Shown: positions 24,980 to 34,504, counted from the first letter of the stretch. The stretch is DNA of 64,000 nt from Pseudomonas sp. KU26590 (GCF_026153515.1 NZ_CP110644.1:3005501-3069500), one strand, 5' to 3'. The notes: generated by a model from the sequence alone, not told the origin. Program-made: numbers and translations.

Positions 24980-25603
24980 ATGACCGTTCCCTACAAGCGT
25001 TTGAACAAAGATGATGCCGTCGTTCTGCTGGTCGATCACCAGACCGGGCTGATCTCGCTGGTCCAGGACTTCACGCCGAACGAGTTCAAGAACAACGTGC
25101 TGGCCCTGGCCGACTGCGCCAAGTTCTTCAACCTGCCGACCATCCTCACCACCAGCTTCGAAACCGGCCCGAACGGTCCACTGGTGCCCGAGCTCAAAGC
25201 CATGTTGCCGGACGCGCCGTACATCGCCCGTCCTGGACAGATCAACGCCTGGGACAACGAGGATTTCGTCAAAGCGATCAAGGCCACCGGCCGCAAGCAG
25301 ATCATCATCGCCGGCGTTGTGACTGACGTCTGCGTGGCGTTCCCGACGCTGTGCGCGCTGGAAGAAGGCTTCGACGTGTTCGTGGTCACCGATGCGTCGG
25401 GCACCTTCAACGACGTGGTGCAAAAAGCCGCGTGGGCGCGCATGACCGCAGCCGGCGCACAGTTGATGAACTGGTTTTCCGTGGCCTGCGAGCTGCAGGG
25501 CGACTGGCGCAACGACATGGAAGGCCTGGCGAACCTGCTGTCCCAGCGGATTCCGAACTACCGCAACCTGATGAACAGCTACTCGGCTTTCACCGCCAAG
25601 TGA
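24980..25603 (+). CDS. ycaC: Isochorismatase-family hydrolase, YcaC-like
   Basis: Cysteine hydrolase of 207 residues, closely resembling E. coli YcaC along its length. The catalytic triad candidates are Asp in VLLVDHQTG, Lys in the middle and Cys in VVTDVCVAFP. Conserved blocks include LPTILTTSFETGPNGPLVPE and PDAPYIARPGQINAWDNEDF. The true YcaC substrate is unknown. The start at 24980 has GGAG 6 bases upstream. It lies 126 bases after the amidohydrolase gene and may respond to the same signal, since both are hydrolases of amide-like substrates. Confidence 0.9.
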   Translation: MTVPYKRLNKDDAVVLLVDHQTGLISLVQDFTPNEFKNNVLALADCAKFFNLPTILTTSFETGPNGPLVPELKAMLPDAPYIARPGQINAWDNEDFVKAIKATGRKQIIIAGVVTDVCVAFPTLCALEEGFDVFVVTDASGTFNDVVQKAAWARMTAAGAQLMNWFSVACELQGDWRNDMEGLANLLSQRIPNYRNLMNSYSAFTAK

Positions 25604-25762
25604 AACCCTTTGCGCCGCGTTTTTTGCGGCGCACACCCTCCCGAATCAACGGTAACCGTGACAAGATTGCGCGCGGTTATCGCTGATTAGAGAGGCCGCG
25701 GCCCCGCCACGGCATCCAGCGCTGGCTGACCGGCCGCTGCCTCCACTTCTGGAGAAAACATC

Positions 25763-26170
25763 ATGGCTCAAGCATCTGCATCCATTCACCTCCCGGTCTC
25801 GGCCGACAAGGTCTGGGCGCTGACGGGCGGCTTCCTGTCATTGAACGACTGGCTGCCCTTCATCAAGACAAGCGAGTCGCTGGAAGGCGGGCGCGTGCGT
25901 CATCTGACCACCGACGACGGCGCTGAAATCACCGAGCGCCTGCAGACCTACGACAATTCTGCGCGCACTTACAGCTATTCCATCGACAAGGGACCGTTTC
26001 CAATCAAGGACTATCTGGCGACGTTCAAAGTCAAAGAGGATGGCGCGGACAGCACCTGGGTGGAATGGTCAGGGGTCTTTACGCCGGACGGTGTTTCCGA
26101 TGGGGAAGTCGAGGCGTTGTTCAAGGGGATTTACGAGGGGGGGCTTGAGGCGCTGCAGGCCAATTTCTGA
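25763..26170 (+). CDS. SRPBCC / polyketide-cyclase-like protein
   Basis: A 135-residue START-like fold protein: ASIHLPVSADKVWALTGGF at the N-terminus, WVEWSGVF in the later strand and YEGGLEALQANF in the C-terminal helix. These proteins bind small hydrophobic ligands. A ribosome-binding site CTGGAG is 8-10 bases upstream. No clear functional partner; it follows the YcaC-like gene by 159 bases on the same strand. Confidence 0.85.
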   Translation: MAQASASIHLPVSADKVWALTGGFLSLNDWLPFIKTSESLEGGRVRHLTTDDGAEITERLQTYDNSARTYSYSIDKGPFPIKDYLATFKVKEDGADSTWVEWSGVFTPDGVSDGEVEALFKGIYEGGLEALQANF

Positions 26171-26259
26171 GCCACTGCTAATCGTGGGACCGCCAGGCCA
26201 TTGCGGCCTGGCATTTCGGTGCCTTGCTTGAATCGTATTCGCGTCAGGCTTTAAGGGCC

Positions 26260-26382
26260 TCAGTGATGCTCGGACACGGTCGCCGCATTGATCAGGTCGT
26301 ACAGGGCGAACGCGCGGTTGACCAGGAAAACGGTAACAGCGGTGAGGGCGAGGGCATTGATGATATGCAGGGTCATGGTCAT
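26260..26382 (-). CDS. Possible 40-residue single-helix membrane peptide
   Basis: A short frame with one hydrophobic helix (ALALTAVTVFLVN) and a charged tail ending VSEHH. It is on the minus strand between two plus-strand genes and has no strong ribosome-binding site. Small membrane peptides like this exist in Pseudomonas, but support here is only composition. Confidence 0.35.
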   Translation of the reverse strand: MTMTLHIINALALTAVTVFLVNRAFALYDLINAATVSEHH

Positions 26383-26570
26383 GAGTCCGGGTCGGGTCTG
26401 GGATGACGCGATGTTACGCGAGCCCTGCCGAAGCTGAAGACAATAGGCTTCATGGTCTACATCACCGGCAATGATGGGCAGCAGGATGTGAAGGGCAAGT
26501 CGAGTGACGGGGTGAACTATTGCCGCGGTATCCGGGTCGGCTCTACACACTTATCAGCCTGGAGCCTGCC

Positions 26571-27257
26571 ATGCAGCCTTATGTCATATGCCACATGATG
26601 TCCTCCCTCGACGGCCACGCCCTCACCGATGGCTGGGATCGCGCGTTCAAGAAAGACGCCGGTGATCTGTACGAAAAGCTCGCCCAGACGTTTGAGTTCG
26701 ACGCCTGGATCTGCGGGCGCGTAACCATGCAGGAAATCGCCCACGACGAGGGCTATCCAAAGGGCCTCGCCACAGGCCCGATCGAGCGAAGCCATTACTT
26801 TGCCGACCGCAACGCCAAGGCCTACGCGGTGTCGATTGACCCTCAGGGCAAGGTGGGCTGGAAGAAGAACCAGGCGCTGGATTCCCACGTCGTCGAAGTA
26901 CTGACCGAAGGTGTGTCGGATGACTACCTGGCGTTCCTGCAATCGATTCAGGTGTCTTACATTTTCGCCGGGAAGAGCGAGATTGATCTGCAGCAGGTCG
27001 TGAAGATCCTGTCGAGCGAACTGGGTTGCAAGCGCCTGATCGTCGAGGGCGGCCCCCATGTCAGCGGCTCGTTCGTCAACGCCGGGCTGGTCGATGAAGT
27101 CAGCGTGCTGATCCTGCCGCTGATCGACGGGCGAGGCGAGCACCCGGCGTCGTTCGAGGTGTCGGCCGAGGCGTGGAAACAACCGGCTCACTTGAAACTG
27201 ACGTCGGCAGAGGTTCAGGACGGCGGCGCCGTCTGGCTGCGTTACACCAAGGCCTGA
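26571..27257 (+). CDS. RibD C-terminal / DHFR-like reductase
   Basis: A 228-residue NADPH-type reductase of the RibD C-terminal family. Motifs are CHMMSSLDGHALTDGW near the N-terminus and IVEGGPHVSGSFVNAGLVDE with VLILPLIDGRG toward the C-terminus. It has no deaminase domain, so it is not the riboflavin RibD itself; stand-alone members reduce varied substrates. GGAG lies 8 bases before the ATG. Confidence 0.88.
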   Translation: MQPYVICHMMSSLDGHALTDGWDRAFKKDAGDLYEKLAQTFEFDAWICGRVTMQEIAHDEGYPKGLATGPIERSHYFADRNAKAYAVSIDPQGKVGWKKNQALDSHVVEVLTEGVSDDYLAFLQSIQVSYIFAGKSEIDLQQVVKILSSELGCKRLIVEGGPHVSGSFVNAGLVDEVSVLILPLIDGRGEHPASFEVSAEAWKQPAHLKLTSAEVQDGGAVWLRYTKA

Positions 27258-27268
27258 ATCCGATGCGG

Positions 27269-27293
27269 AGCGGGGCTGTGCGGCCCCGCTTTG
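27269..27293 (+). terminator. Hairpin terminator, convergent site
   Basis: AGCGGGGC and GCCCCGCT form an 8-bp stem with a six-base loop, followed by TT only. It sits between the convergent reductase and LysR genes. Confidence 0.55.
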
Positions 27294-27339
27294 CAGAGAT
27301 CAGCGTTCAGAACTCACGGAAATCGATTCTCTGACGCGT

Positions 27340-28257
27340 TCAGCGCCGGGTGGAATGTTGTTGCGGCGCTAGAAATGCATCGTGAAAATAATTTCGGAAA
27401 GCCTGCATGGCCGGGCTGAGTTCCCGCTCACGATGCCACGCCAAGCCGACGCTCATGGGCGTCACTTTGTCGGTGAGGCTGAGGGTTTCGATGCGTTTAC
27501 CTTCCAGCGACCAGGGGCGGTGAACCAAGTCCGAAAGAATCGCAACACCGCTGCCGTTGGCGACCATGCTACGCACCGCTTCCACTGAACTGGTGCGTAC
27601 CCGCACGTTGGGTTGCTGGTGCGCGTTTTCCCAGTAGCGCATGGCGCTTTGTTCGGCTTCATCAACAGTCAGCAGGATATAGGGCTCTTTTGCCACGTCG
27701 GCAAGGCTAACTGCCGATCGTTCGCACAGAGGGTGGTGGCTGGGCAGCCATAGCCGGCGCTCGGAATTAAAGAGTCTCTCCGAGACGATGTCCGGGTGAG
27801 TGAGGTTGGCGGTGAGCACCACGGCCATGTCGAAGCGACCTGCCAGCAGGCCTTGTTCGATAGCGGTCCGTTCTTGTTCGTGGACCTCGATGGCCACGTC
27901 CGGATGCCAGTGTTCCAGCCGTTGCAAGTGGTGAGGCAGGAAGTAGCCGATCACCGTGTAGCTCGCGGCCAGGCGCAGCACGCCGCTCGCACGGATATCA
28001 GGCAGCGGACTGTTCAACGCGTCATCGACGCTGCGCAAAATCACATAGGCCCGATTCAGAAAGTGTCGTCCGGCATTGGTCAGACTCATGCCCTGGGCCG
28101 AGCGCTGGAACAGTAGCGTGCCGAATATCCCCTCCAGTTCCTTGATCGCCGTGGTCACCGCCGACTGAGAAATATTCAAATGAATTGCCGCTCGGGAAAT
28201 TTGCCCGATCTCGGCAGTGGCGACGAAATAGCGGACCTGGCGCAGGGTCAAGGACAT
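27340..28257 (-). CDS. LysR-family regulator, divergent from the pxp operon
   Basis: A 305-residue LysR protein. The helix-turn-helix region shows EIGQISRAAIHLNISQSAVT followed by AIKELEGIFGTLLFQRS. The effector domain has VLRLAASYTVIGYFLPHHLQ. It is divergent from pxpA with 125 bases between starts; that gap carries AAGATACCCCATCTTTTAA, in which LysR-type sites are expected. It probably controls the pxp operon in response to oxoproline or a related compound. GGAG lies upstream of the ATG. Confidence 0.9.
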   Translation of the reverse strand: MSLTLRQVRYFVATAEIGQISRAAIHLNISQSAVTTAIKELEGIFGTLLFQRSAQGMSLTNAGRHFLNRAYVILRSVDDALNSPLPDIRASGVLRLAASYTVIGYFLPHHLQRLEHWHPDVAIEVHEQERTAIEQGLLAGRFDMAVVLTANLTHPDIVSERLFNSERRLWLPSHHPLCERSAVSLADVAKEPYILLTVDEAEQSAMRYWENAHQQPNVRVRTSSVEAVRSMVANGSGVAILSDLVHRPWSLEGKRIETLSLTDKVTPMSVGLAWHRERELSPAMQAFRNYFHDAFLAPQQHSTRR

Positions 28258-28382
28258 GGGAACTCCGGGTGAGGTGGTATCTGTTTTTCAGAAGATACCC
28301 CATCTTTTAATAGATCTACCCAAGGGGTGAGAAGGAATTTAACGTCGCTTGCATGAAGTCAAAAGCGTCAGGAGCAAGCGTC

Positions 28383-29141
28383 ATGCAGTCAGTGGATTTC
28401 AACTCGGACATGGGCGAAGGCTTCGGCCCATGGACCATCGGCGATGGTGTCGACAATGAGCTGATGGGTTTCATCAGTTCGGCCAATATCGCCACCGGTT
28501 TTCATGCCGGCGACCCCAGCACCATGCGCCGCACGGTCGAGCAGGCCAGGCGGCTGGGCGTGGCCATTGGTGCGCATCCGGGCTTTCGCGACCTGGTGGG
28601 TTTCGGCCGCAGGCACATCAATGCCCCGGCCCAGGAGCTGGTCGACGACATGCTGTATCAGTTGGGTGCCCTGCGAGAACTCGCCCGGGTTCAAGGCGTG
28701 GCCCTGCAACACATCAAACCCCACGGCGCGCTTTACATGCACCTGGCCCGGGACGAAGAGGCCGCTCGTTTGCTGGTGGAAAACCTCCAGCGCCTGGAGC
28801 CTGAGTTGCTGCTGTATTGCATGCCCGATTCGGTGATCTGGCGGGTTGCCACGGAACTCGGCCAACCCGTGATCCGCGAGTTCTACGCCGACCGCGAATA
28901 CGACCTCAGCGGTTCCATCGTCTTCACCCGCAACGTACGGGCTTATGATCCGGCGCAGGTCGCCGCCCGTGTGCTGCGTGCCTGCCAGGAAGGCGTGGTG
29001 CGCACGGTCGAGGGCGAAGACCTGGCGATTGAATTCGATTCCATCTGTTTGCACAGCGACACGCCGGGAGCCCTGGCGTTGGTCGAAGCCACGCGTCATG
29101 CACTCGATAACGCCGGGATCGAGGTGCGTGCACCGCGCTAA
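28383..29141 (+). CDS. pxpA: 5-oxoprolinase subunit A (LamB/YcsF family)
   Basis: A 252-residue LamB/YcsF protein. Motifs: [12 protein letters not shown] at the N-terminus, [27 protein letters not shown] and [12 protein letters not shown]. With PxpB and PxpC, PxpA hydrolyses 5-oxoproline to glutamate with ATP. The start at 28383 is set by AGGAG about 8 bases upstream. First gene of the operon. Confidence 0.92.
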   Translation: MQSVDFNSDMGEGFGPWTIGDGVDNELMGFISSANIATGFHAGDPSTMRRTVEQARRLGVAIGAHPGFRDLVGFGRRHINAPAQELVDDMLYQLGALRELARVQGVALQHIKPHGALYMHLARDEEAARLLVENLQRLEPELLLYCMPDSVIWRVATELGQPVIREFYADREYDLSGSIVFTRNVRAYDPAQVAARVLRACQEGVVRTVEGEDLAIEFDSICLHSDTPGALALVEATRHALDNAGIEVRAPR

Positions 29142-29232
29142 ACCATGACAGCCACCTGGCGCGCAGATGCCAGGGTCTGCAGCCACTTCATTTTTTGCCT
29201 GCCTTTCTACAAGTATTCCAAGAGGAACAGAC

Positions 29233-29478
29233 ATGGCTGAACACACTGTAATCACTCCGTTGCCGGGGACCTTCTACCGCAAAGCCAGTCCGGAATCGGC
29301 GAACTTCGTCGAGGTCGGCGCGCAGGTCAGCGCCGACACGGTCATTGGCCTGATCGAGGTGATGAAGCAGTTCTGCGAACTGACCGCCGGGAGTGCCGGT
29401 CGCCTCAGTACCTTTTTGGTGGAAGACGGTGATCCGGTGGAGCCGGGCCAGGTCGTTGCAACACTCGACGACGCGTGA
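29233..29478 (+). CDS. Biotin carboxyl carrier protein-like (BCCP)
   Basis: An 81-residue biotinyl domain. The biotin-attachment motif is IEVMKQF with Lys45; it has the usual start [15 protein letters not shown] and closes [13 protein letters not shown]. It corresponds to the C-terminal domain of AccB without the linker. Its natural partner, a biotin carboxylase, is the next gene, which here is only a remnant. AGAGGA lies upstream of the ATG. Confidence 0.88.
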   Translation: MAEHTVITPLPGTFYRKASPESANFVEVGAQVSADTVIGLIEVMKQFCELTAGSAGRLSTFLVEDGDPVEPGQVVATLDDA

Positions 29479-29488
29479 GGGCGCGATC

Positions 29489-29638
29489 ATGACCCAAGTC
29501 ATTCATAAACTGCTGGTCGCCAACCGTGGCGAGATCGCCATGCGGATTATCCGCGCAGCCAAAGAACTGGGTATTCCCACCGTGGCTGCGGGCGGCGAAG
29601 CAGAGCTGGCCGAGCGCCGCAGTGGAGGTGAAGCATGA
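29489..29638 (+). pseudogene. Biotin carboxylase (AccC-like) remnant with large internal deletion
   Basis: A 49-codon frame. Residues 1-32 are the start of a biotin carboxylase ([27 protein letters not shown]). Immediately after, the sequence becomes [15 protein letters not shown] and stops, where a functional enzyme runs about 450 residues with ATP-grasp motifs. The 3' end still carries a ribosome-binding site for pxpB (GGAGGTG) and overlaps its ATG by 4 bases, so the original gene end seems kept. This suggests an in-frame internal deletion of about 1.2 kb rather than a stop mutation. A misassembly cannot be ruled out. Confidence 0.8.
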
Positions 29639-30507
29639 GCACGCCGATTCGTTACAGCTTTGGCGCCGATGAGCATTTGTTCGCCGAAGTCAGCGACAGC
29701 ATGTCCCTGGACGCGTTCTTCAAAGGGCTGGCCGTCACCCGCGCGGTTGAGCGGTTGGCGCTGGATGGCGTCCTCGATATCTGCCTGGCCAACGCGTCCT
29801 TCCAGATTCGTTTCGACCCGGATCGCATCGCCCCTCACACCTTGCTCGAAGCGGTAAAAAACGCTGAGGCCGGAGCCGTTGCCGAGCGCACGTTGCAGAC
29901 GCGGATTATCGAAATCCCGGTGCTCTACAACGACCCCTGGACGCACGAAACCCTGATGCGTTTTCGCGACCGCCATCAAGACCCGAGCGCCACGGACCTG
30001 GAATACGCTGCACGAATCAACGGTCTGGCGGACGTCGATGCATTTATCGCCGCCCACAGCGGCGCGCCCTGGTTTGTCTCGATGGTCGGCTTCGTTGCCG
30101 GGCTGCCATTCATGTTCCAGATGGTCGAGCGCGAGCGTCAGTTGCAGGTACCCAAGTACCTGCGCCCGCGTACGGACACACCGAAATTGACCCTGGGGCA
30201 CGGCGGTTGCTTTGGTTGCATTTACTCCGTCCGCGGCGCCGGCGGTTATCAGATGTTTGGCGTCACCCCCGCGCCGATCTACGACCCACAGCAGAACCTC
30301 GCGTACCTGAAAGAACACATGGTGTTTTTCCGCCCGGGTGACATCGTGCAGTTCAAGGCGATGGACCGGGAAGCGTACGACCACGCGGTGGCCGAAGTGG
30401 GAGCCGGTCGCTTCGATCTGCGGATTAGGCCGGTGGAGTTTTCGCTGGATGCGTTCCTCGCCGATCCCGTTGGCTATCCAAAATCGTTGCAGGAGGTGTT
30501 GGCATGA
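29635..30507 (+). CDS. pxpB: 5-oxoprolinase subunit B-like (KipI/allophanate hydrolase subunit 1 family)
   Basis: A 290-residue protein of the KipI/allophanate-hydrolase-subunit-1 family, about 70 residues longer than typical KipI. The core motif [15 protein letters not shown] corresponds to the family pattern GF.PGF.Y, and [20 protein letters not shown] replaces the usual GGQTGIYPVATPGGW-type block. It is therefore from a divergent branch, often found with biotin-dependent carboxylase genes, and might act on a substrate other than 5-oxoproline. ATG overlaps the preceding remnant stop and has GGAGGTGAAGC upstream. Confidence 0.82.
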   Translation: MSTPIRYSFGADEHLFAEVSDSMSLDAFFKGLAVTRAVERLALDGVLDICLANASFQIRFDPDRIAPHTLLEAVKNAEAGAVAERTLQTRIIEIPVLYNDPWTHETLMRFRDRHQDPSATDLEYAARINGLADVDAFIAAHSGAPWFVSMVGFVAGLPFMFQMVERERQLQVPKYLRPRTDTPKLTLGHGGCFGCIYSVRGAGGYQMFGVTPAPIYDPQQNLAYLKEHMVFFRPGDIVQFKAMDREAYDHAVAEVGAGRFDLRIRPVEFSLDAFLADPVGYPKSLQEVLA

Positions 30508-31478
30508 TCAATGTCCTGAAACCCGGCCTCGCCACTTCGGTACAGGACCTGGGCCGCGAAGGGTATTACCACTTGGGTATTCCGCCGTCCGGCGCGCTTG
30601 ATCAGTACGCCTTGAGCGCGGCTAATCAACTGGTCGGCAACCCGGCGGGTCTGGCGGCGCTGGAATGCACGCTGCTCGGGCCTGAGTTGGAATTTGAGCA
30701 GGATGCACTGGTGGCGGTCAGTGGCGCGCAGATGACACCGCGGGTCGATGGTGTGGAAATGCACAACGACACCGCGTTCATCGTGAAGGCCGGGCAAGTG
30801 CTGCGCTTTGACTTTCCCAAGGCGGGTACCCGCGCCTATGTGGCGGTGGCCGGCGGCATTGATGTGCCAGTGGTGCTCGGCAGTCGCTCCACCTATGCAC
30901 TGGGCGCGCTCGGCGGTTTTCAGGGACGACGCCTGGTTGCAGGCGACGAATTGCCGGTGGGCATCGCCAGTGGCAAGAGCCACGCCGGCGCCAGTTTGCC
31001 CATGGCGTTACGGCAATCATTGGGTGGTGAAATCACCCTGCGGGTGGTGCCCGGTTTGTACTACCACCGCTTGACCGAATCGGCGGCGAAACGCTTTTTC
31101 GCCGAAACCTGGACGGTGGGTTCGGAAGCCGACCGCATCGGCTATCGCTTCAAGGGCGGCAGCGCGCTGAGTTTTCAGCCCCGGGAGCAGCCGTTCGGCG
31201 CCGGTTCCGATCCGTCGAACATCGTCGACAGTTGCTACCCGATCGGCTCGATCCAGGTGCCCGCCGGGCTCGAACCCATCGTGCTGCACCGTGATGCGGT
31301 GTCCGGTGGCGGCTACGCGATGATTGGCACGGTGATCAGTGCCGACCTCGATTTGATCGGCCAGATGCAGCCCAACCACAAGGCCCGCTTTGTCGCGGTA
31401 ACCCTCGAAGAGGCGCTGCAAGCGCGACGTTCCTATAAGAAAAAGCTCAGTTGCCTGAGCAAGCTGTTTCCTTCCTGA
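30504..31478 (+). CDS. pxpC: 5-oxoprolinase subunit C / biotin-dependent carboxyltransferase-like (KipA)
   Basis: A 324-residue protein of the KipA/allophanate-hydrolase-subunit-2 family. Characteristic blocks are SVQDLGREGYYHLGIPPSGA, LDQYALSAANQLVGNPA, and ALECTLLGPELEFE. It is translationally coupled to pxpB (ATGA overlap; AGGAGG upstream) and is the last gene of the operon, followed by a strong terminator. Acts in the cytoplasm with PxpA and PxpB. Confidence 0.92.
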   Translation: MINVLKPGLATSVQDLGREGYYHLGIPPSGALDQYALSAANQLVGNPAGLAALECTLLGPELEFEQDALVAVSGAQMTPRVDGVEMHNDTAFIVKAGQVLRFDFPKAGTRAYVAVAGGIDVPVVLGSRSTYALGALGGFQGRRLVAGDELPVGIASGKSHAGASLPMALRQSLGGEITLRVVPGLYYHRLTESAAKRFFAETWTVGSEADRIGYRFKGGSALSFQPREQPFGAGSDPSNIVDSCYPIGSIQVPAGLEPIVLHRDAVSGGGYAMIGTVISADLDLIGQMQPNHKARFVAVTLEEALQARRSYKKKLSCLSKLFPS

Positions 31479-31514
31479 TTCTGCCCGGGGCATCGTGCGG
31501 GTCACGCAAAAACG

Positions 31515-31543
31515 AAAAAACCCGCCAGAAGGCGGGTTTTTTT
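31515..31543. terminator. Bidirectional Rho-independent terminator
   Basis: AAAAAA precedes CCCGCC, then AGAA, then GGCGGG followed by seven T. The A-run and T-run allow use in both directions, ending the pxp operon on the plus strand and the tRNA-Asn transcript on the minus strand. Confidence 0.9.
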
Positions 31544-31584
31544 GATGGTTTAGAGATTTTGAAAACTTTCTCTGGAACCTTGTC

Positions 31585-31660
<76 letters not shown>

Positions 31661-31789
31661 ATGCGCGCTATCTTACTGATTGGAAAAGGGAAGTCAAGCA
31701 ACACGGCTTAAAAAATTCCCAAGTGGTTGCCTGGCGTCTCCGGCCTGGATCCAGTGTAGACGACTGTAACGATCCCGACTCCGGTCAGC

Positions 31790-32312
31790 GTAGGAGCGCG
31801 CTTGCCCGCGAACGCGGTGTTTCAGCTGGCAGCGATGTTGAATGTGCCGGCGCCTTCGCGGGCAAGCGCGCTCCTACAGGTTCCGGTGCTGGTCGCATGT
31901 ACATCATTGCCGCGAGCACCGGACATCGGCCCGGCTCGTAGAGCGTCTTCGGCTGAGATCTGGAGCAGACGACAATACCGCGCCAGACTTCAATCAGTGT
32001 AGGAGCGCGCTTGCCCGCGAACGCGGTGTGTCAGCTGGCAGCGATATTGAATGTGCCGACGCCTTCGCGGGCAAGCGCGCTCCTACAGGTTCCGGTGCTG
32101 GTCGCATATTCATCATTGCCGCGAGCACCGGACATCGGCCCGGCTCGTAGAGCGTCTTCGGCTGAGATTTGGAGCAGACGACAATACCGCGCCAGACTTC
32201 AATCAGTGTAGGAGCGCGCTTGCCCGCGAAGGCGGTGTGTCAGCTGGCAGTGATGTCGAATGTGCCGACGCCTTCGCGGGCAAGCGCGCTCCTACAGGGT
32301 CCGGTGCTGGTC
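31790..32312. repeat. Tandem REP-pair array, 209-bp period
   Basis: Two full units and one partial unit start at 31790, 31999 and 32208, exactly 209 bases apart. Each contains an inverted REP pair: TAGGAGCGCGCTTGCCCGCG on the left and CGCGGGCAAGCGCGCTCCTA about 60 bases later. The remainder of the unit (GGTGCTGGTCGCA..., CATCGGCCCGGCTCGTAGAG) is a spacer copied with it. Open frames through the array repeat the same peptide and are not genes. The third copy diverges shortly after its second REP. Confidence 0.93.
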
Positions 32313-32352
32313 GCACTATTTTTCATGCCGCCAGCGCGGAAACCGGCCCGGA

Positions 32353-34461
32353 TCAATACCGCCAGGTCAACGACGCCGTCAGGTTGCGCGGTGCGCCGTA
32401 GTTGCTTGCCGTGCCGCTGTACAGCGAGGTCAGGTATTTGCGGTCGGTGACGTTGTTGAAGTTCAGCGCGGTGCTCCAGTTGCTGTCGATGTCGTAGCTG
32501 GTCATCAGGTCGACCAGGGCGTAGGCGTTCTGGCGGATGACGCTGTAGGTGTCGTTCTGAATCCCGCTCTGCCAGCTGACCCGGGTGCCGATCCTGGCTT
32601 GAGGCAGACTTGGCAGACGGTAGCTGGCCATGCCACGGAAGGCGTGGGTCGGCACATAACGACGGGCCTTGTCGCCATCGTCGTTTTCGATGTGCACGTA
32701 GGTGTAACCCGCCAGCAGGTCGAGTCCGGGCAGTGCCTCGCCCGACGCTTCCAGTTCGATGCCGTGGCTTTTGTAATCGTCGGTGAAGTAGCGGAACTGC
32801 GAGCCCACCTCAATATAGTCCGCCGACTGGACGTTGCTCTGTTGGGTCTTGAACACGGCGGCGGTCAGGTTCAGGCGATCATCCATCACGCTGCCTTTGA
32901 CGCCGGCTTCCAGGCTTTTGCCTTCCAGCGGCGCCAGCACTTTGCCGTCGACGCCGACCGTGCCGTACTGCGGATTGAAGATTTGCGTCCAGCTGGTGTA
33001 CACGCTCCACTGCGGGGTCAGGTCGTAGACCAGGCCGGTGTACGGCGTGACCTTGCCGTGCTCGCGCTGGGCGTGATCGGTGCCATAACTCTCGCCCGTG
33101 CCGTCGGCGCTGAGCATGCGCGCCCCGGCGATCCAGTGCAGGTCATCCGCCAGGCTGAAGCGCGCACCGGCGAACAGGCTCTTCTGCCGGTCCTCGAAGT
33201 TCTGCGTGTTGGTGATGTCACTGGTGTAGCCAAAATGCGGCGAAGGGGTATTGCCGGCGAGAATGCCGGCGAACGAGGTGTCAAAGTAGGTGCCCCCGCC
33301 AGCGTCGTATTCCCGGGCTTTCTGGTGCGTGCGGCCGTAGGCGGCGCCGAAGGTCAGCTCGTGTTCGCGGCCGAACAGGCTGAACGGCCCGGAGACTTTC
33401 GCTTCACCCAGCAACTGGTGCGCCTTGCTGGTGGTGTGGGCGGCGAACACCGAGGCGTCGTCGTCGGTGACGCTCGAGACATACAGCATGTTGGTGTCTT
33501 GATACTCGGTAACACCGGTGCCGGTGAGCGTGGCGTTCCAGCCGTTGCCGAAGTCATGCTTCCATTCGGCAAACGCGCGCTGGGTGTGCATGTTCCAGTA
33601 GGTCCAGGGCTGGCCTACGTTGGACGAGCGGCTGCTGTAGTGGATCGGGTTGTTGTTGATGTCGACCAGCGGCAAGTTGCCCCAGGTGCTGCCGTTGGAA
33701 TCGCTGTTGTGCTGGGTGAAACCTACGGTCAGGGTGTCGGCGTCGGACAGGTCGAAGGCGAGCAGGCCGGCGGCGACGTTTTTCTCGTGGCTGTAGCGGT
33801 CCATCCACGAGTTGCCCTTGTCGTGGGCATAGATGAAGCGGCCGCGCACGTTGCCGGTGTCGGTCAACGGCCCCGACACGTCGACGTCGATGCGCCGGTT
33901 GTCCCACGAACCCACGCTGGTGTCGATCTGCGCCTGGAAATCACGCGTTGGTCGCTTGCGGATGAAGTTTACGGTGGCGGAAGGATTACCTGTGCCACTC
34001 ATCAAACCGTTGGCGCCGTGGAGCACGTCGATCTGTTCGAACTCGGCCATGTCCAGGTCACCGACCATGATCGTCTGGGCGAAGGGCATGCCCATGCCGT
34101 CGTACTCAAAACTGCCGATGTCGAACCCGCGGGAGGTGAACTCAGTGCGATCGCTTTCGCTTTGCTCGACGGTCACCGACGGCGCCGAGCGCAGGGCGTC
34201 CTTGACCCCGTTCATTTTGAAATCGTTCATCTGCGCGCGGGTGATGGTGGTGATCGCCTGCGGGGTCTGCTGGTTGGTCAGCCCCAGTTTGGTGGTACTC
34301 GAAGACGGCTTGCCCTGATAGCCCACGCTTTGCCCGTCGTCCTGAGTGGACGTGTCCTGGATCTCCATCGCCGGCAGCGTGACGTCGTCGGCTGCGTGGG
34401 CGGCAGACATGGCGGTGACGATACCGGCCAGAAGAAAGGTGGCGGGGAGGCGAGGGATCAC
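32353..34461 (-). CDS. TonB-dependent siderophore receptor
   Basis: Outer-membrane receptor of 702 residues from the chosen GTG start. A signal peptide (LPATFLLAGIVTAMSAAHA) is followed by a plug domain (TPQAITTITRAQMNDFK, SRGFDIGSFEYDG, IDVLHGANGLMSGTGNPS) and a beta-barrel ending in an aromatic residue (LTWRY). It imports a ferric siderophore, energised by TonB; the ligand is unknown. An in-frame ATG at 34518 lies inside the Fur-like box, so the GTG at 34461, with CAGGAA about 10 bases upstream, is preferred. No FecR/sigma pair is adjacent and no N-terminal signalling domain is evident. Confidence 0.9.
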   Translation of the reverse strand: MIPRLPATFLLAGIVTAMSAAHAADDVTLPAMEIQDTSTQDDGQSVGYQGKPSSSTTKLGLTNQQTPQAITTITRAQMNDFKMNGVKDALRSAPSVTVEQSESDRTEFTSRGFDIGSFEYDGMGMPFAQTIMVGDLDMAEFEQIDVLHGANGLMSGTGNPSATVNFIRKRPTRDFQAQIDTSVGSWDNRRIDVDVSGPLTDTGNVRGRFIYAHDKGNSWMDRYSHEKNVAAGLLAFDLSDADTLTVGFTQHNSDSNGSTWGNLPLVDINNNPIHYSSRSSNVGQPWTYWNMHTQRAFAEWKHDFGNGWNATLTGTGVTEYQDTNMLYVSSVTDDDASVFAAHTTSKAHQLLGEAKVSGPFSLFGREHELTFGAAYGRTHQKAREYDAGGGTYFDTSFAGILAGNTPSPHFGYTSDITNTQNFEDRQKSLFAGARFSLADDLHWIAGARMLSADGTGESYGTDHAQREHGKVTPYTGLVYDLTPQWSVYTSWTQIFNPQYGTVGVDGKVLAPLEGKSLEAGVKGSVMDDRLNLTAAVFKTQQSNVQSADYIEVGSQFRYFTDDYKSHGIELEASGEALPGLDLLAGYTYVHIENDDGDKARRYVPTHAFRGMASYRLPSLPQARIGTRVSWQSGIQNDTYSVIRQNAYALVDLMTSYDIDSNWSTALNFNNVTDRKYLTSLYSGTASNYGAPRNLTASLTWRY

Positions 34462-34504
34462 TGTGGGAATTCCTGAAGGCGCGGTGGGAGCGCGATTCTG
34501 AATC

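Noticed and set aside
31790..32312. Possible CRISPR array
   Set aside because: Period is 209 bases, the spacer portion is copied along with the repeat, and no cas genes are nearby; it is a REP tandem array.
32260..34476. Long plus-strand open frame opposite the TonB receptor
   Set aside because: Its translation is a shadow of the receptor gene; the minus frame has signal peptide, plug and barrel motifs and an aromatic C-terminus.
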